Under the pieces are notes generated by a model that saw nothing but the letters and a program-made list of their open reading frames with translations, did not search any database and had not been told where the DNA came from. This document shows positions 1-5,665 of a DNA stretch of 5,665 nt, one piece after another. Source of the stretch: Desulfobacterales bacterium (GTDB lineage Bacteria > Desulfobacterota > Desulfobacteria > Desulfobacterales > JAHEIW01); NCBI GenBank assembly GCA_030145015.1, contig JAQYWI010000285.1:1-5665 (forward strand). Direction: 5' to 3'. The stretch's first letter is position 1. Each line of letters starts with the position of its first letter. Made by a program: the position numbers and the translations under genes.

Positions 1-60
1 CATGAAGCCAAAGTAGCATATTATCGTAATTATTACAATTGGTTAATTGATATTTTGTAG
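1..60 (+). other. Possible C-terminal tail of an upstream gene (weak)
   Basis: Frame 1 is open from the window edge to a TAG at 58-60, giving 19 residues rich in Tyr, Asn, Ile and Leu. A stem-loop starts six bases after the stop, as would suit the end of a gene. Against it, the stretch is very AT-rich, unlike the genes downstream, and one minus-strand frame is also open over the same bases, so openness alone means little. No family can be recognised from 19 residues. It may equally be plain intergenic DNA. Confidence 0.15.
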
Positions 61-65
61 TAAAA

Positions 66-91
66 CTTGTTCGGATAAGTTCTCCGACAAG
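66..91. repeat. Stem-loop (inverted repeat)
   Basis: The arm CTTGTTCGGA (66-75) pairs with TCCGACAAG (83-91), giving 9 base pairs with one bulged T and a 7-base loop. On the + strand no T-run follows, so it is not a classical intrinsic terminator for upstream transcription. Read on the minus strand, four Ts follow the stem (TTTT, from 65 down to 62), which is also weak. It could be a factor-assisted terminator, an operator or an mRNA-stabilising hairpin. Confidence 0.35.
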
Positions 92-150
92 CTCCTATGA
101 CCAATAAAAAGGTGACTTTAAGGATACCAAAAGTTCTTGAAAGCCTCGGC

Positions 151-245
151 CCTGGAGTACTGGAGTGATGGAGTATTGGAGTGTTGAAAAAAAAGACATC
201 GATCCTTTAGCCATTACTCCAACACTCCAGTGCTCCAGGACTCCA
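151..245. repeat. Inverted arrays of tandem 8-bp TGGAGTNN units
   Basis: Four tandem octamers lie at 153-184: TGGAGTAC, TGGAGTGA, TGGAGTAT and TGGAGTGT. Four octamers of the inverted form lie at 214-245: TTACTCCA, ACACTCCA, GTGCTCCA and GGACTCCA. Arm 151-179 pairs with arm 211-239 over 29 positions: 26 Watson-Crick pairs, one G-U (158/232) and two mismatches (168/222 and 176/214). The loop of 31 bases (180-210) contains an A8 run. It encodes nothing convincing. It resembles a dispersed, REP- or MITE-like intergenic element. The possible roles (mobile repeat, transcription barrier, DNA-binding array) are inference. The units are far too short for a CRISPR array. Confidence 0.75.
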
Positions 246-252
246 AAATATT

Positions 253-280
253 TTAGGATTTGCTTTGGTTTCGTTATAAA
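253..280 (+). promoter_or_regulatory. Candidate sigma70-like promoter for the kor operon
   Basis: TATAAA (275-280) matches the -10 consensus at five of six positions. It has a poor -35 candidate, TTAGGA (253-258), 16 bases upstream. Transcription would start near 287, leaving a leader of about 75 bases before the first gene. It lies just downstream of the inverted octamer arrays, so the long hairpin would not be transcribed with the operon. The region is AT-rich overall and such boxes occur by chance. Confidence 0.25.
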
Positions 281-318
281 AAATAGGCAGCTACCCAAAC
301 ATGGCCATTGCATGCGAC

Positions 319-333
319 TCGCAAGTCTTGCGA
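319..333 (+). repeat. Small hairpin in the korD leader
   Basis: TCGCAA (319-324) and TTGCGA (328-333) form a perfect 6-bp inverted repeat around a GTC triloop, 17 bases before the korD ribosome binding site. It could fold in the 5' leader RNA. It is short enough to be coincidental and no known riboswitch or attenuator pattern is visible around it. Confidence 0.3.
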
Positions 334-350
334 AGATTCCATCCGGATTG

Positions 351-356
351 AAGGAG
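351..356 (+). promoter_or_regulatory. Ribosome binding site deciding the korD start
   Basis: AAGGAG ends five bases before GTG at 362-364. It selects this GTG over the in-frame upstream TTG at 308, which has no Shine-Dalgarno sequence and would add 18 residues not expected in KorD. Confidence 0.75.
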
Positions 357-361
357 ACATC

Positions 362-658
362 GTGAAATATTGGCGGCAACCTTTAGATCGGGATCGCCTT
401 CGGGTGCCCCACGGCATCATCCATATCATCGAGGAACGCTGTAAAGGCTGCGGATTCTGCGTTGAATTCTGTCCGCGGAGTGTGTTTGTCATATCAAAGC
501 ATACCAATCCCAAAGGGTATCATCCACCTGAAATAACGGATAGTTCCCAATGTGCCGACTGCGGTTTATGTGCATTGCTTTGTCCCGATTTTGCCATTTA
601 TGTTGAAAGCAGCCAGGTGCCTGCTAACGACGATGGCGAGATCGATGAACAGAATTGA
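362..658 (+). CDS. korD: 2-oxoglutarate:ferredoxin oxidoreductase subunit delta (2x[4Fe-4S] ferredoxin-type)
   Basis: This 98-residue cytoplasmic protein is the ferredoxin-like subunit of KOR. It relays electrons between the catalytic cluster in KorB and external ferredoxin. Two CxxCxxCxxxC[P] motifs are complete: C27-C30-C33-C37 (CKGCGFCVEFCP) and C64-C67-C70-C74 (CADCGLCALLCP), each expected to bind a [4Fe-4S] cluster. The N-terminal WRxPLDxD segment, the VPHG motif before the first cluster and NPKGYHPP between the clusters are typical of KorD rather than a free ferredoxin. The Asp/Glu-rich tail after residue 85 lacks motifs. The start is GTG with AAGGAG five bases upstream. It is the first gene of the operon, nine bases before korA, and its stop is in the same frame as the korA start. 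The length is normal for the family. Confidence 0.9.
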   Translation: MKYWRQPLDRDRLRVPHGIIHIIEERCKGCGFCVEFCPRSVFVISKHTNPKGYHPPEITDSSQCADCGLCALLCPDFAIYVESSQVPANDDGEIDEQN

Positions 659-667
659 GTTAAAATC

Positions 668-1891
668 ATGCGAGACCAGGGCCTCTTGACCGGAGAACAT
701 TTCCTGCTGGGAGACTATGCTGCTGCTGAAGGAGCCATTTTGGCCGGCTGCCGCTTTTTTGCCGGCTACCCCATCACTCCGGCAACAGAGATAGCCGAGC
801 GAATGTCGACCCGATTGCCGCAGGTTGACGGCATTTATATTCAGATGGAAGATGAGCTGGCTTCCATGAATGCCATTTTAGGGGCTTCATGGGCCGGCGC
901 CAAATCCATGACGGCCACCAGCGGCCCCGGCTTTTCGCTGATGATGGAAAACCTGGGCCTGGGAATCATGCTGGAAACACCCTGCGTCCTGGTTGATGTA
1001 CAGCGTGGAGGACCTTCCACCGGTCTACCCACATTGGTGGGCCAGCAGGATATGATGCAGGCCCGCTGGGGGTCCCACGGCGATTACGAAATCATTGCGC
1101 TTTGCCCCGCTTCCCCCCAAGAGCTCTTCGATTTGACCATCCGTGCTTTTAATCTGGCTGAAAAATTCCGCACGCCCGTACTGGTAATGACAGACGCAGA
1201 AGTCGGCCATATGACCGAACGGGTCGTCATTCCGGAGCCCGGGGAAATCGAAATCGTTAATCGACCCATGGTTCGAAAAGGAGATCGGGAGCCGGATCAA
1301 TTTCGGATATATGGTGATAGCGACCCGGACGGCGCCGGCGACACCATATCACCGATGGCGATCGCCGGCGAGGGCTACCGCTTCCACGTAACCGGCCTGA
1401 CCCATGATGAGCTTGGCTATCCAGCCATGAATGCCGAGGCGAGCGAGTGGAATATTAAGCGCTTGGTCAATAAAATACGTGCCCATCGCGATGAGATCAT
1501 CCAGCTGGAAGAACAATACCTGGATGACGCTGAAATTGTGGTGATATCTTACGGCATTTCAGCACGGACTTCCCAATGGCCAATCGAACAGGCACGCCGG
1601 GAAGGCATCCGCGTGGGGCATCTTAGGCTTATCACCATATGGCCTTTCCCGGAAAAGCGGATTTTCGAGCTGGCAAAAAGGATGCGGGCCTTCGTGGTGC
1701 CGGAAATCAACATGGGGCAAATTTGCCGGGAGGTGGAGCGAAGTGCTGCCGGGCAGGCGCAGGTGTTCGGTGTTCACCGACTGGGGGGTGATATTATAGA
1801 ACCTGAGCGGGTGTTGGGTACGATTCGCAAAGCAGCCGGGCGATCGGATTCGCCCCAACCGGATCTTCAGAGCCGAAAAACGGAGAGATAG
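668..1891 (+). CDS. korA: 2-oxoglutarate:ferredoxin oxidoreductase subunit alpha
   Basis: This 407-residue alpha subunit of KOR forms the active site with KorB. The N-terminal pyrimidine-binding domain (about residues 15-245) carries GYPITP (33-38), the acidic MEDE motif (60-63, with E61 the likely thiamine diphosphate-activating Glu by family analogy), TSGPG (84-88) and QRGGPSTGLPT (112-122). A TGLTHDELGYP block follows at about 244. The C-terminal domain (about 285-380) has the VISYG and VVPEINMGQ stretches of the second OFOR domain. GCRFFAGYPITP together with TGLxHDE points to KorA rather than to pyruvate, indolepyruvate or 2-oxoisovalerate homologues, though substrate preference is not proven by sequence. 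No strong Shine-Dalgarno precedes ATG 668. Translation is probably coupled to korD, which ends nine bases earlier. The last 25 or so residues are a polar tail without motifs. Confidence 0.9.
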   Translation: MRDQGLLTGEHFLLGDYAAAEGAILAGCRFFAGYPITPATEIAERMSTRLPQVDGIYIQMEDELASMNAILGASWAGAKSMTATSGPGFSLMMENLGLGIMLETPCVLVDVQRGGPSTGLPTLVGQQDMMQARWGSHGDYEIIALCPASPQELFDLTIRAFNLAEKFRTPVLVMTDAEVGHMTERVVIPEPGEIEIVNRPMVRKGDREPDQFRIYGDSDPDGAGDTISPMAIAGEGYRFHVTGLTHDELGYPAMNAEASEWNIKRLVNKIRAHRDEIIQLEEQYLDDAEIVVISYGISARTSQWPIEQARREGIRVGHLRLITIWPFPEKRIFELAKRMRAFVVPEINMGQICREVERSAAGQAQVFGVHRLGGDIIEPERVLGTIRKAAGRSDSPQPDLQSRKTER

Positions 1892-1896
1892 GCACA

Positions 1897-3465
1897 ATGG
1901 CCGCAGGCGATATTTTAAACGACATGCGATTGGAACTGTCCGGACACCAGCCCGATTCCCAAAGCGATTGGGTAACCGGTTTGCACCCCATGGACGTACT
2001 TTTGCGCGGGGAACGCTTGCCCCACATTTGGTGTCAGGGCTGCGGTCTGGGTACGGCGCTGACCACATTTATCGGAGCGCTGCAATGGTTGGAAAAGAAT
2101 CAGAGCTGGGACCTGGACAAAGTGTCCGTGGTTTCGGGTATCGGCTGTACCGGCCGCATTGCCGGTTATGTTCGCCTGGATTCCTTTCACACCACCCACG
2201 GCAGGGCCATTCCGTTTGCCACGGGTCTTAAACTTGCCAACGGCGAGTTGAAAGTCGTCGTAATTTCAGGCGATGGCGATATCGCCGGGATCGGCGGCAA
2301 TCATTTTATCCATGCCGCCAGACGCAATTTAGACATTACCGTTATTTGCGTTAATAATTTTAACTACGGCATGACGGGCGGCCAGGCGGGACCCACAACA
2401 CCCCATGGTGCCCGGGCGGTTACGGCGCAGTACGGAAATTTTGAGCACCCCTTTAACCTGCCGTATCTGGCGGCCGCCGGCGGCGCATCTTTTGTAGCCC
2501 GCTGGACCGTACTGCATGCCAGGCGACTGGAGTGGACCCTGCGCGAAGCCATGATGCACCCCGGATTCAGCTTTGTTGAAATCATTGCGCCCTGTTCGAC
2601 ATCTTATGCCCGCTGGAATCCTGAGGGTCGCGGGCTGGATCCGCAAAAGCTGGGCCGGCGTGGTTTGGAACTCATGAAACACTACCAGCAGGTCGGCAAA
2701 ATTGCCCACAACACCCACCCCAAAGATGCGGCTGTTGGGGTAAATGAAATGGGTGAGATCACCTCAATTTTTGAAGGTGTATTTCTAAACGAATCCAAGC
2801 CTGAATTTCGGGCGGCGATTGAACAAAAGGCCCAAATTGCCAAAGAAAGATGGAGCGCCGCCAAAAAAGTGCTGGACGGACGACTGAAATTGCCCGGCCG
2901 GACCGATCCGATTGATCGAACCGATGTTCAGCTTGGCGGCTTTGGCGGCCAGGGCATTATGAGCGCCGGTCGCATCATCGGTCAGGCGGCTACCATATAT
3001 GACAAGATCGAAGCTTGTTTTACGCAGAGTTATGGGCCGGAAGCAAGGGGCGGAGCGGCGGGGTCCCAGGTCGTCGTGGCCAGTGAACCGATCCATCACC
3101 CCCACCTTATCGCACCCACCAGCGCAATTATTATGTCCCAGGAAGCCTACGCCAAATATGTGCCCGCCCTTACCGCCGATGGAGTCCTTTTGATTGACGA
3201 TGGACTGGTGACCTTGCCGGAAGACCACCGTCAGGACCTGAAAACCTATGGGATTGGGGCAACTCAGATCGCTGAGGAATTGGGTAATGCCCGGGCAGCC
3301 AATTCGGTCATGCTGGGCCTCTGGACGGCGATCATTGGCGCTGTCAGCGAAACGGCCATGCGACAATCTTTGACGGATTCGGTGCCGCCCAAAACAATGG
3401 AAGTCAACCTAAAAGCGTTTGATGCTGGCTTTGGCAAAGGTCTTGAGCTCCAAAAAAACAGATGA
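1897..3465 (+). CDS. 2-oxoglutarate:ferredoxin oxidoreductase, fused beta (KorB) and gamma (KorC) subunits
   Basis: This is one 522-residue protein combining KorB and KorC. The KorB half (about 1-310) binds thiamine diphosphate and one [4Fe-4S] cluster. The expected ligands are C46 and C49 (WCQGCG), C84 (GIGCTGR) and C233 (APCST). The diphosphate/Mg motif runs from GDGD (125-128) to NN (153-154), followed by NYGMTGGQ (156-163). HTTHGRAIPFATGLKLAN (98-115) is the KorB signature. The KorC half (about 340-522) has GGFGGQGI (347-354) and SYGPEARGG (378-386) of the gamma domain, thought to help bind CoA. The linker of about 20-30 residues is charged. Usually these are two genes of about 270-290 and 180 codons, so no domain is lost. 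The N-terminus is some 20 residues longer than usual before WCxGCG. GGAGAG (1882-1887) lies nine bases before the ATG, and korA ends five bases earlier. Confidence 0.9.
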   Translation: MAAGDILNDMRLELSGHQPDSQSDWVTGLHPMDVLLRGERLPHIWCQGCGLGTALTTFIGALQWLEKNQSWDLDKVSVVSGIGCTGRIAGYVRLDSFHTTHGRAIPFATGLKLANGELKVVVISGDGDIAGIGGNHFIHAARRNLDITVICVNNFNYGMTGGQAGPTTPHGARAVTAQYGNFEHPFNLPYLAAAGGASFVARWTVLHARRLEWTLREAMMHPGFSFVEIIAPCSTSYARWNPEGRGLDPQKLGRRGLELMKHYQQVGKIAHNTHPKDAAVGVNEMGEITSIFEGVFLNESKPEFRAAIEQKAQIAKERWSAAKKVLDGRLKLPGRTDPIDRTDVQLGGFGGQGIMSAGRIIGQAATIYDKIEACFTQSYGPEARGGAAGSQVVVASEPIHHPHLIAPTSAIIMSQEAYAKYVPALTADGVLLIDDGLVTLPEDHRQDLKTYGIGATQIAEELGNARAANSVMLGLWTAIIGAVSETAMRQSLTDSVPPKTMEVNLKAFDAGFGKGLELQKNR

Positions 3466-3476
3466 GGTAAATTTCA

Positions 3477-5665
3477 GTGAGCAAGGGTGCTCTCATTTTC
3501 GGCGGCAGCCCGGCAGGACTTCAAGCAGCCCTGGATCTTGCTGACGCCGGTGTTAAGGTCCACTTAATTGAACCCTCTCCTTTTTTAGGAAACGGCGGCA
3601 GCATTATGACGCCCGGTCACCTGTTAAATGCCCGGATGCTGGAAGCTGCCAAGCACCCGCGTATTGAGATGTGGACGAATACGCGCCTTCAAAGCGCCGA
3701 GTGCAAGACGGGGTCTTTACATGTACAATTGAAGCAGCAGCCCCGCTATGTCGATTTAGCCAAATGTACCGGATGCGGTGATTGCGTTGACGTCTGCCCC
3801 GTGACGGTGCCGGGAACCGGCCGCAAGGCCATATACTTGAGGGGCGGCATCCAACCGGGGTGTGCGGCGATAGAAAAACTGGGGCAAGCCCCATGCGCCA
3901 GTGTTTGCCCCGGCGGCATTCATGTGCAGGGATACATCGCCTTCATCGCTCAGGAGCGATTTCGGGAAGCACTGAATCTCATTCGTGAAGCCATTCCCTT
4001 TCCGGGCATCCTCGGACGCATTTGTACCCATCCTTGCGAGTTGAATTGCCGCAGGTCTGAAGTCGATACGCCGGTGTCCATCCGTTTACTGAAACGCTTT
4101 GTGGCCGATTGGGAGCGTGACAATCCCGCTGAGCCGCAAACCCAACGAATGCCTGAAAAATTAGTCCCACCTGACGCCCGGAAGGTGGCGGTTGTCGGTT
4201 CCGGTCCGGCGGGCATGACCGTGGCCGATGGACTGGTTCGCCGGGGGCATCGTGTCACCGTTTTCGAAAAGCTGCCGGTGATCGCCGGAATGCTGTCGGT
4301 TGGCATTCCTGCCTATCGGCTACCGCAAAAAGTCATTGAGCGCGAGTACCGCCGCATTGTGGACCTGGGGGTCGAAATCCGACTCGACACGGCCATCGGC
4401 CCTAAAGGTGATCATACCCTGGACGACTTGTTCAAAATGGGATATGACGCCGTCTGTTTGGCCATTGGAGCGCATAAAGGCCTTTCTCTGAGAATACCCG
4501 GGGGAGAGCTGCGCGGTGTGGTCCAGGGAATAGCGTTATTAAAAGCCATCAATTTGACGCAAAGACTTGATACCGCAAAGTGCAAGGCCGCTTTGGAAGG
4601 CTTACTTTCCCACGGTGAAAAGACACGCGCAGTGGTATTGGGCGGTGGCAATACGGCGATGGATGTTGCCCGGACGCTCAAACGCGTGGGTGTTGAGGAT
4701 GTCTGTATCGCCTATCGCCGTACCCGTGCCGAGATGCCGGCTTTAGAAGAGGAAATCGATGATACCGAACAAGAAGGTGTCACGATTGAGTATTTAACAG
4801 CGCCAGCCCGTATCATCGGAGATTCTGAAAGTAATGTGACCGGTTTGGAATGCATACGCATGCAGCTGGGAGAGCCGGATGAAAGCGGCCGTCGCCGGCC
4901 GGTTCCCCTAAGCGGCAGCGAATTCGCGATGCCGGCAGAACTGGTGGTGCTGGCTATCGGGCAGGTGCCCGATATCAAAAGCCTGGACCCGTATGATCGG
5001 ATCACCATGACCCGTGATCAGCGGATTCACGTGAACCGTGACACCTTTGCGACCCACCGGCCGGGCGTTTTTGCAGCCGGCGATGCCGTCACGCGTGACC
5101 AAATGTCGGCTATTGAAGCCGTCGGAATGGGGAAAAAAGCCGCGGCTGAAATTGATGCTTACCTCAGCGGTGAGGCAACCGTTAAAGATCCAGCTGAAGT
5201 CAATGAGATCGCGGTGGCACGCAGGGAAATGAGCGACACGGAGCTGTTGCCCAAGCCGCATGTTGCGGTGCCCAACCTCTCAATGGAAAAACGCCTGGGC
5301 AGTTTTGCAGAGATCGAACTGGGATATTCCCAGGAACAGGCAATGGCTGAAGCCCAGCGCTGTCTGATGTGCGGTCCCTGCAGTGAATGTTTGGCCTGTG
5401 TGCAGGCCTGCGGGCCGGAAGCAATCGTACATAAAAAACAAGCAACATTAATCGATCTGGAAGTCGGGTCGATCATTTACGCCGATAAAGAGACGCAGGC
5501 GTCAAGCGGTTTGTCAGGGAATGGCAAAGGGGTTTACCGCATTTCTCCGCAAGATGCGCTAATGGGATCTGCTACAGCGGCCCATATTATGTCCCGATTG
5601 ATGTCCGGTCGGCCGCTGGAGGCGCCTATAAGTGGTTTCAAAACCACTTCTAAGACCTTTGGAAC
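3477..5665 (+). CDS. HdrA/GltD-hybrid FAD- and NAD(P)-binding iron-sulfur oxidoreductase (3' end beyond window)
   Basis: The frame is open for 729 codons to the window edge. The GTG start has GAGG nine bases upstream and an in-frame TAA at 3468. Residues 1-110 resemble the HdrA start: GGSPAG (9-14) with E32, then PRYVDLAKCTGCGDCVDVCP with C97-C100-C103-C107. Next comes a GltD/NfnB-type module: Cys at 140, 144, 183, 187 and 191; FAD fold GSGPAG (241-246) with E264; GMLSVGIPAYRLP (271-283); NAD(P) fold GGGNTA (389-394); YRRTRAEMPA (413-422), the family pattern linked with NADP(H); and AGD (534-536). C629-x2-C632-x2-C635-x2-C638-x2-C641-x3-C645 then returns to HdrA-like sequence. The role is probably electron transfer between NADP(H), flavins and ferredoxin or KOR. 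Bifurcation is an inference. The protein is soluble with no membrane segment seen. HdrA-type hybrids are often over 1000 residues, so much may be missing. Confidence 0.85.
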   Translation, partial: MSKGALIFGGSPAGLQAALDLADAGVKVHLIEPSPFLGNGGSIMTPGHLLNARMLEAAKHPRIEMWTNTRLQSAECKTGSLHVQLKQQPRYVDLAKCTGCGDCVDVCPVTVPGTGRKAIYLRGGIQPGCAAIEKLGQAPCASVCPGGIHVQGYIAFIAQERFREALNLIREAIPFPGILGRICTHPCELNCRRSEVDTPVSIRLLKRFVADWERDNPAEPQTQRMPEKLVPPDARKVAVVGSGPAGMTVADGLVRRGHRVTVFEKLPVIAGMLSVGIPAYRLPQKVIEREYRRIVDLGVEIRLDTAIGPKGDHTLDDLFKMGYDAVCLAIGAHKGLSLRIPGGELRGVVQGIALLKAINLTQRLDTAKCKAALEGLLSHGEKTRAVVLGGGNTAMDVARTLKRVGVEDVCIAYRRTRAEMPALEEEIDDTEQEGVTIEYLTAPARIIGDSESNVTGLECIRMQLGEPDESGRRRPVPLSGSEFAMPAELVVLAIGQVPDIKSLDPYDRITMTRDQRIHVNRDTFATHRPGVFAAGDAVTRDQMSAIEAVGMGKKAAAEIDAYLSGEATVKDPAEVNEIAVARREMSDTELLPKPHVAVPNLSMEKRLGSFAEIELGYSQEQAMAEAQRCLMCGPCSECLACVQACGPEAIVHKKQATLIDLEVGSIIYADKETQASSGLSGNGKGVYRISPQDALMGSATAAHIMSRLMSGRPLEAPISGFKTTSKTFG
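5630..5649. repeat. Perfect inverted repeat inside the flavoprotein gene
   Basis: AAGTGGTTT (5630-5638) and AAACCACTT (5641-5649) are perfect 9-bp arms with a 2-base spacer; the loop in RNA would be wider. It lies within the open frame, which reads through as SGFKTTSK. No T-run follows, so a terminator is unlikely. It may be a chance palindrome or a binding site. Confidence 0.45.

Noticed and set aside
36..49. CAATT-GGTT-AATTG palindrome as a Rex, FNR or HcpR operator
   Set aside because: The arms are only 5 bp in very AT-rich DNA and do not match a regulator consensus I can name with confidence.
151..245. CRISPR array
   Set aside because: The units are 8 bp, directly adjacent without spacers, and inverted halfway; this is a simple repeat hairpin.
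245..254. AAAATATTTT palindrome next to the octamer arrays
   Set aside because: A 10-base A/T palindrome is expected by chance in such AT-rich DNA.
301..351. 16-codon ATG reading frame in the korD leader, ending 10 bases before the GTG start
   Set aside because: No ribosome binding site, no run of regulatory codons and no paired attenuator stems; probably chance.
308..361. In-frame TTG start giving korD an 18-residue N-terminal extension
   Set aside because: No Shine-Dalgarno, and the extension does not look like KorD. GTG 362 has AAGGAG at ideal spacing and gives the usual family length.
1559..2068. Long minus-strand open frame (169 codons) across the korA/korB junction, and another at 2785-3366
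   Set aside because: Both lie opposite strongly supported KorA and KorB-KorC coding sequence and show no recognisable motifs; they follow from codon bias in the real genes.
668..3465. Alternative identity as pyruvate, 2-oxoisovalerate or indolepyruvate ferredoxin oxidoreductase
   Set aside because: The korD-A-B-C order, GCRFFAGYPITP, TGLTHDE, HTTHGRAIPFATGLKLAN and SYGPEARGG match KOR better. Relaxed substrate range cannot be excluded.

Overview
The window looks like part of the chromosome of a strict anaerobe, most likely a member of the Desulfobacterota (a Desulfobacterales-type sulfate reducer or syntroph). This is an inference from three things: the moderately GC-rich coding sequence, the korD-korA-korB-korC gene order, and a downstream HdrA/GltD-type flavoprotein rich in Fe-S motifs. 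There is no rRNA or other marker gene, so the taxonomic call is soft. All genes lie on the + strand.

Positions 1-361 are an AT-rich non-coding region. A short open frame at 1-60 may be the tail of an upstream gene. A stem-loop lies at 66-91. At 151-245 there is a striking repeat: four tandem 8-bp TGGAGTNN units followed by four inverted copies, which together can form a long hairpin. A weak candidate promoter lies at about 253-280. The leader ends in a good ribosome binding site at 351-356.

Positions 362-3465 encode a complete 2-oxoglutarate:ferredoxin oxidoreductase (KOR, 2-oxoglutarate synthase): KorD (362-658, 2x[4Fe-4S] ferredoxin subunit), KorA (668-1891) and a natural KorB-KorC fusion (1897-3465). 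Gaps of 9 and 5 bases indicate one translationally coupled operon. The enzyme interconverts 2-oxoglutarate + CoA and succinyl-CoA + CO2, using low-potential ferredoxin electrons.

From 3477 to the window end (reading frame still open, 729 codons visible) lies a large flavoprotein, 11 bases after korBC. It starts like HdrA (Rossmann fold plus a [4Fe-4S] motif), carries an inserted GltD/NfnB-like FAD- and NAD(P)-binding module, then returns to an HdrA-like Cys-rich segment. By analogy with HdrA and NfnB, it may connect KOR or ferredoxin electrons with the NADP(H) pool, possibly by flavin-based electron bifurcation or confurcation. The KOR part is confidently identified. The role of the flavoprotein and its partnership with KOR is the interesting, unproven part of the window.
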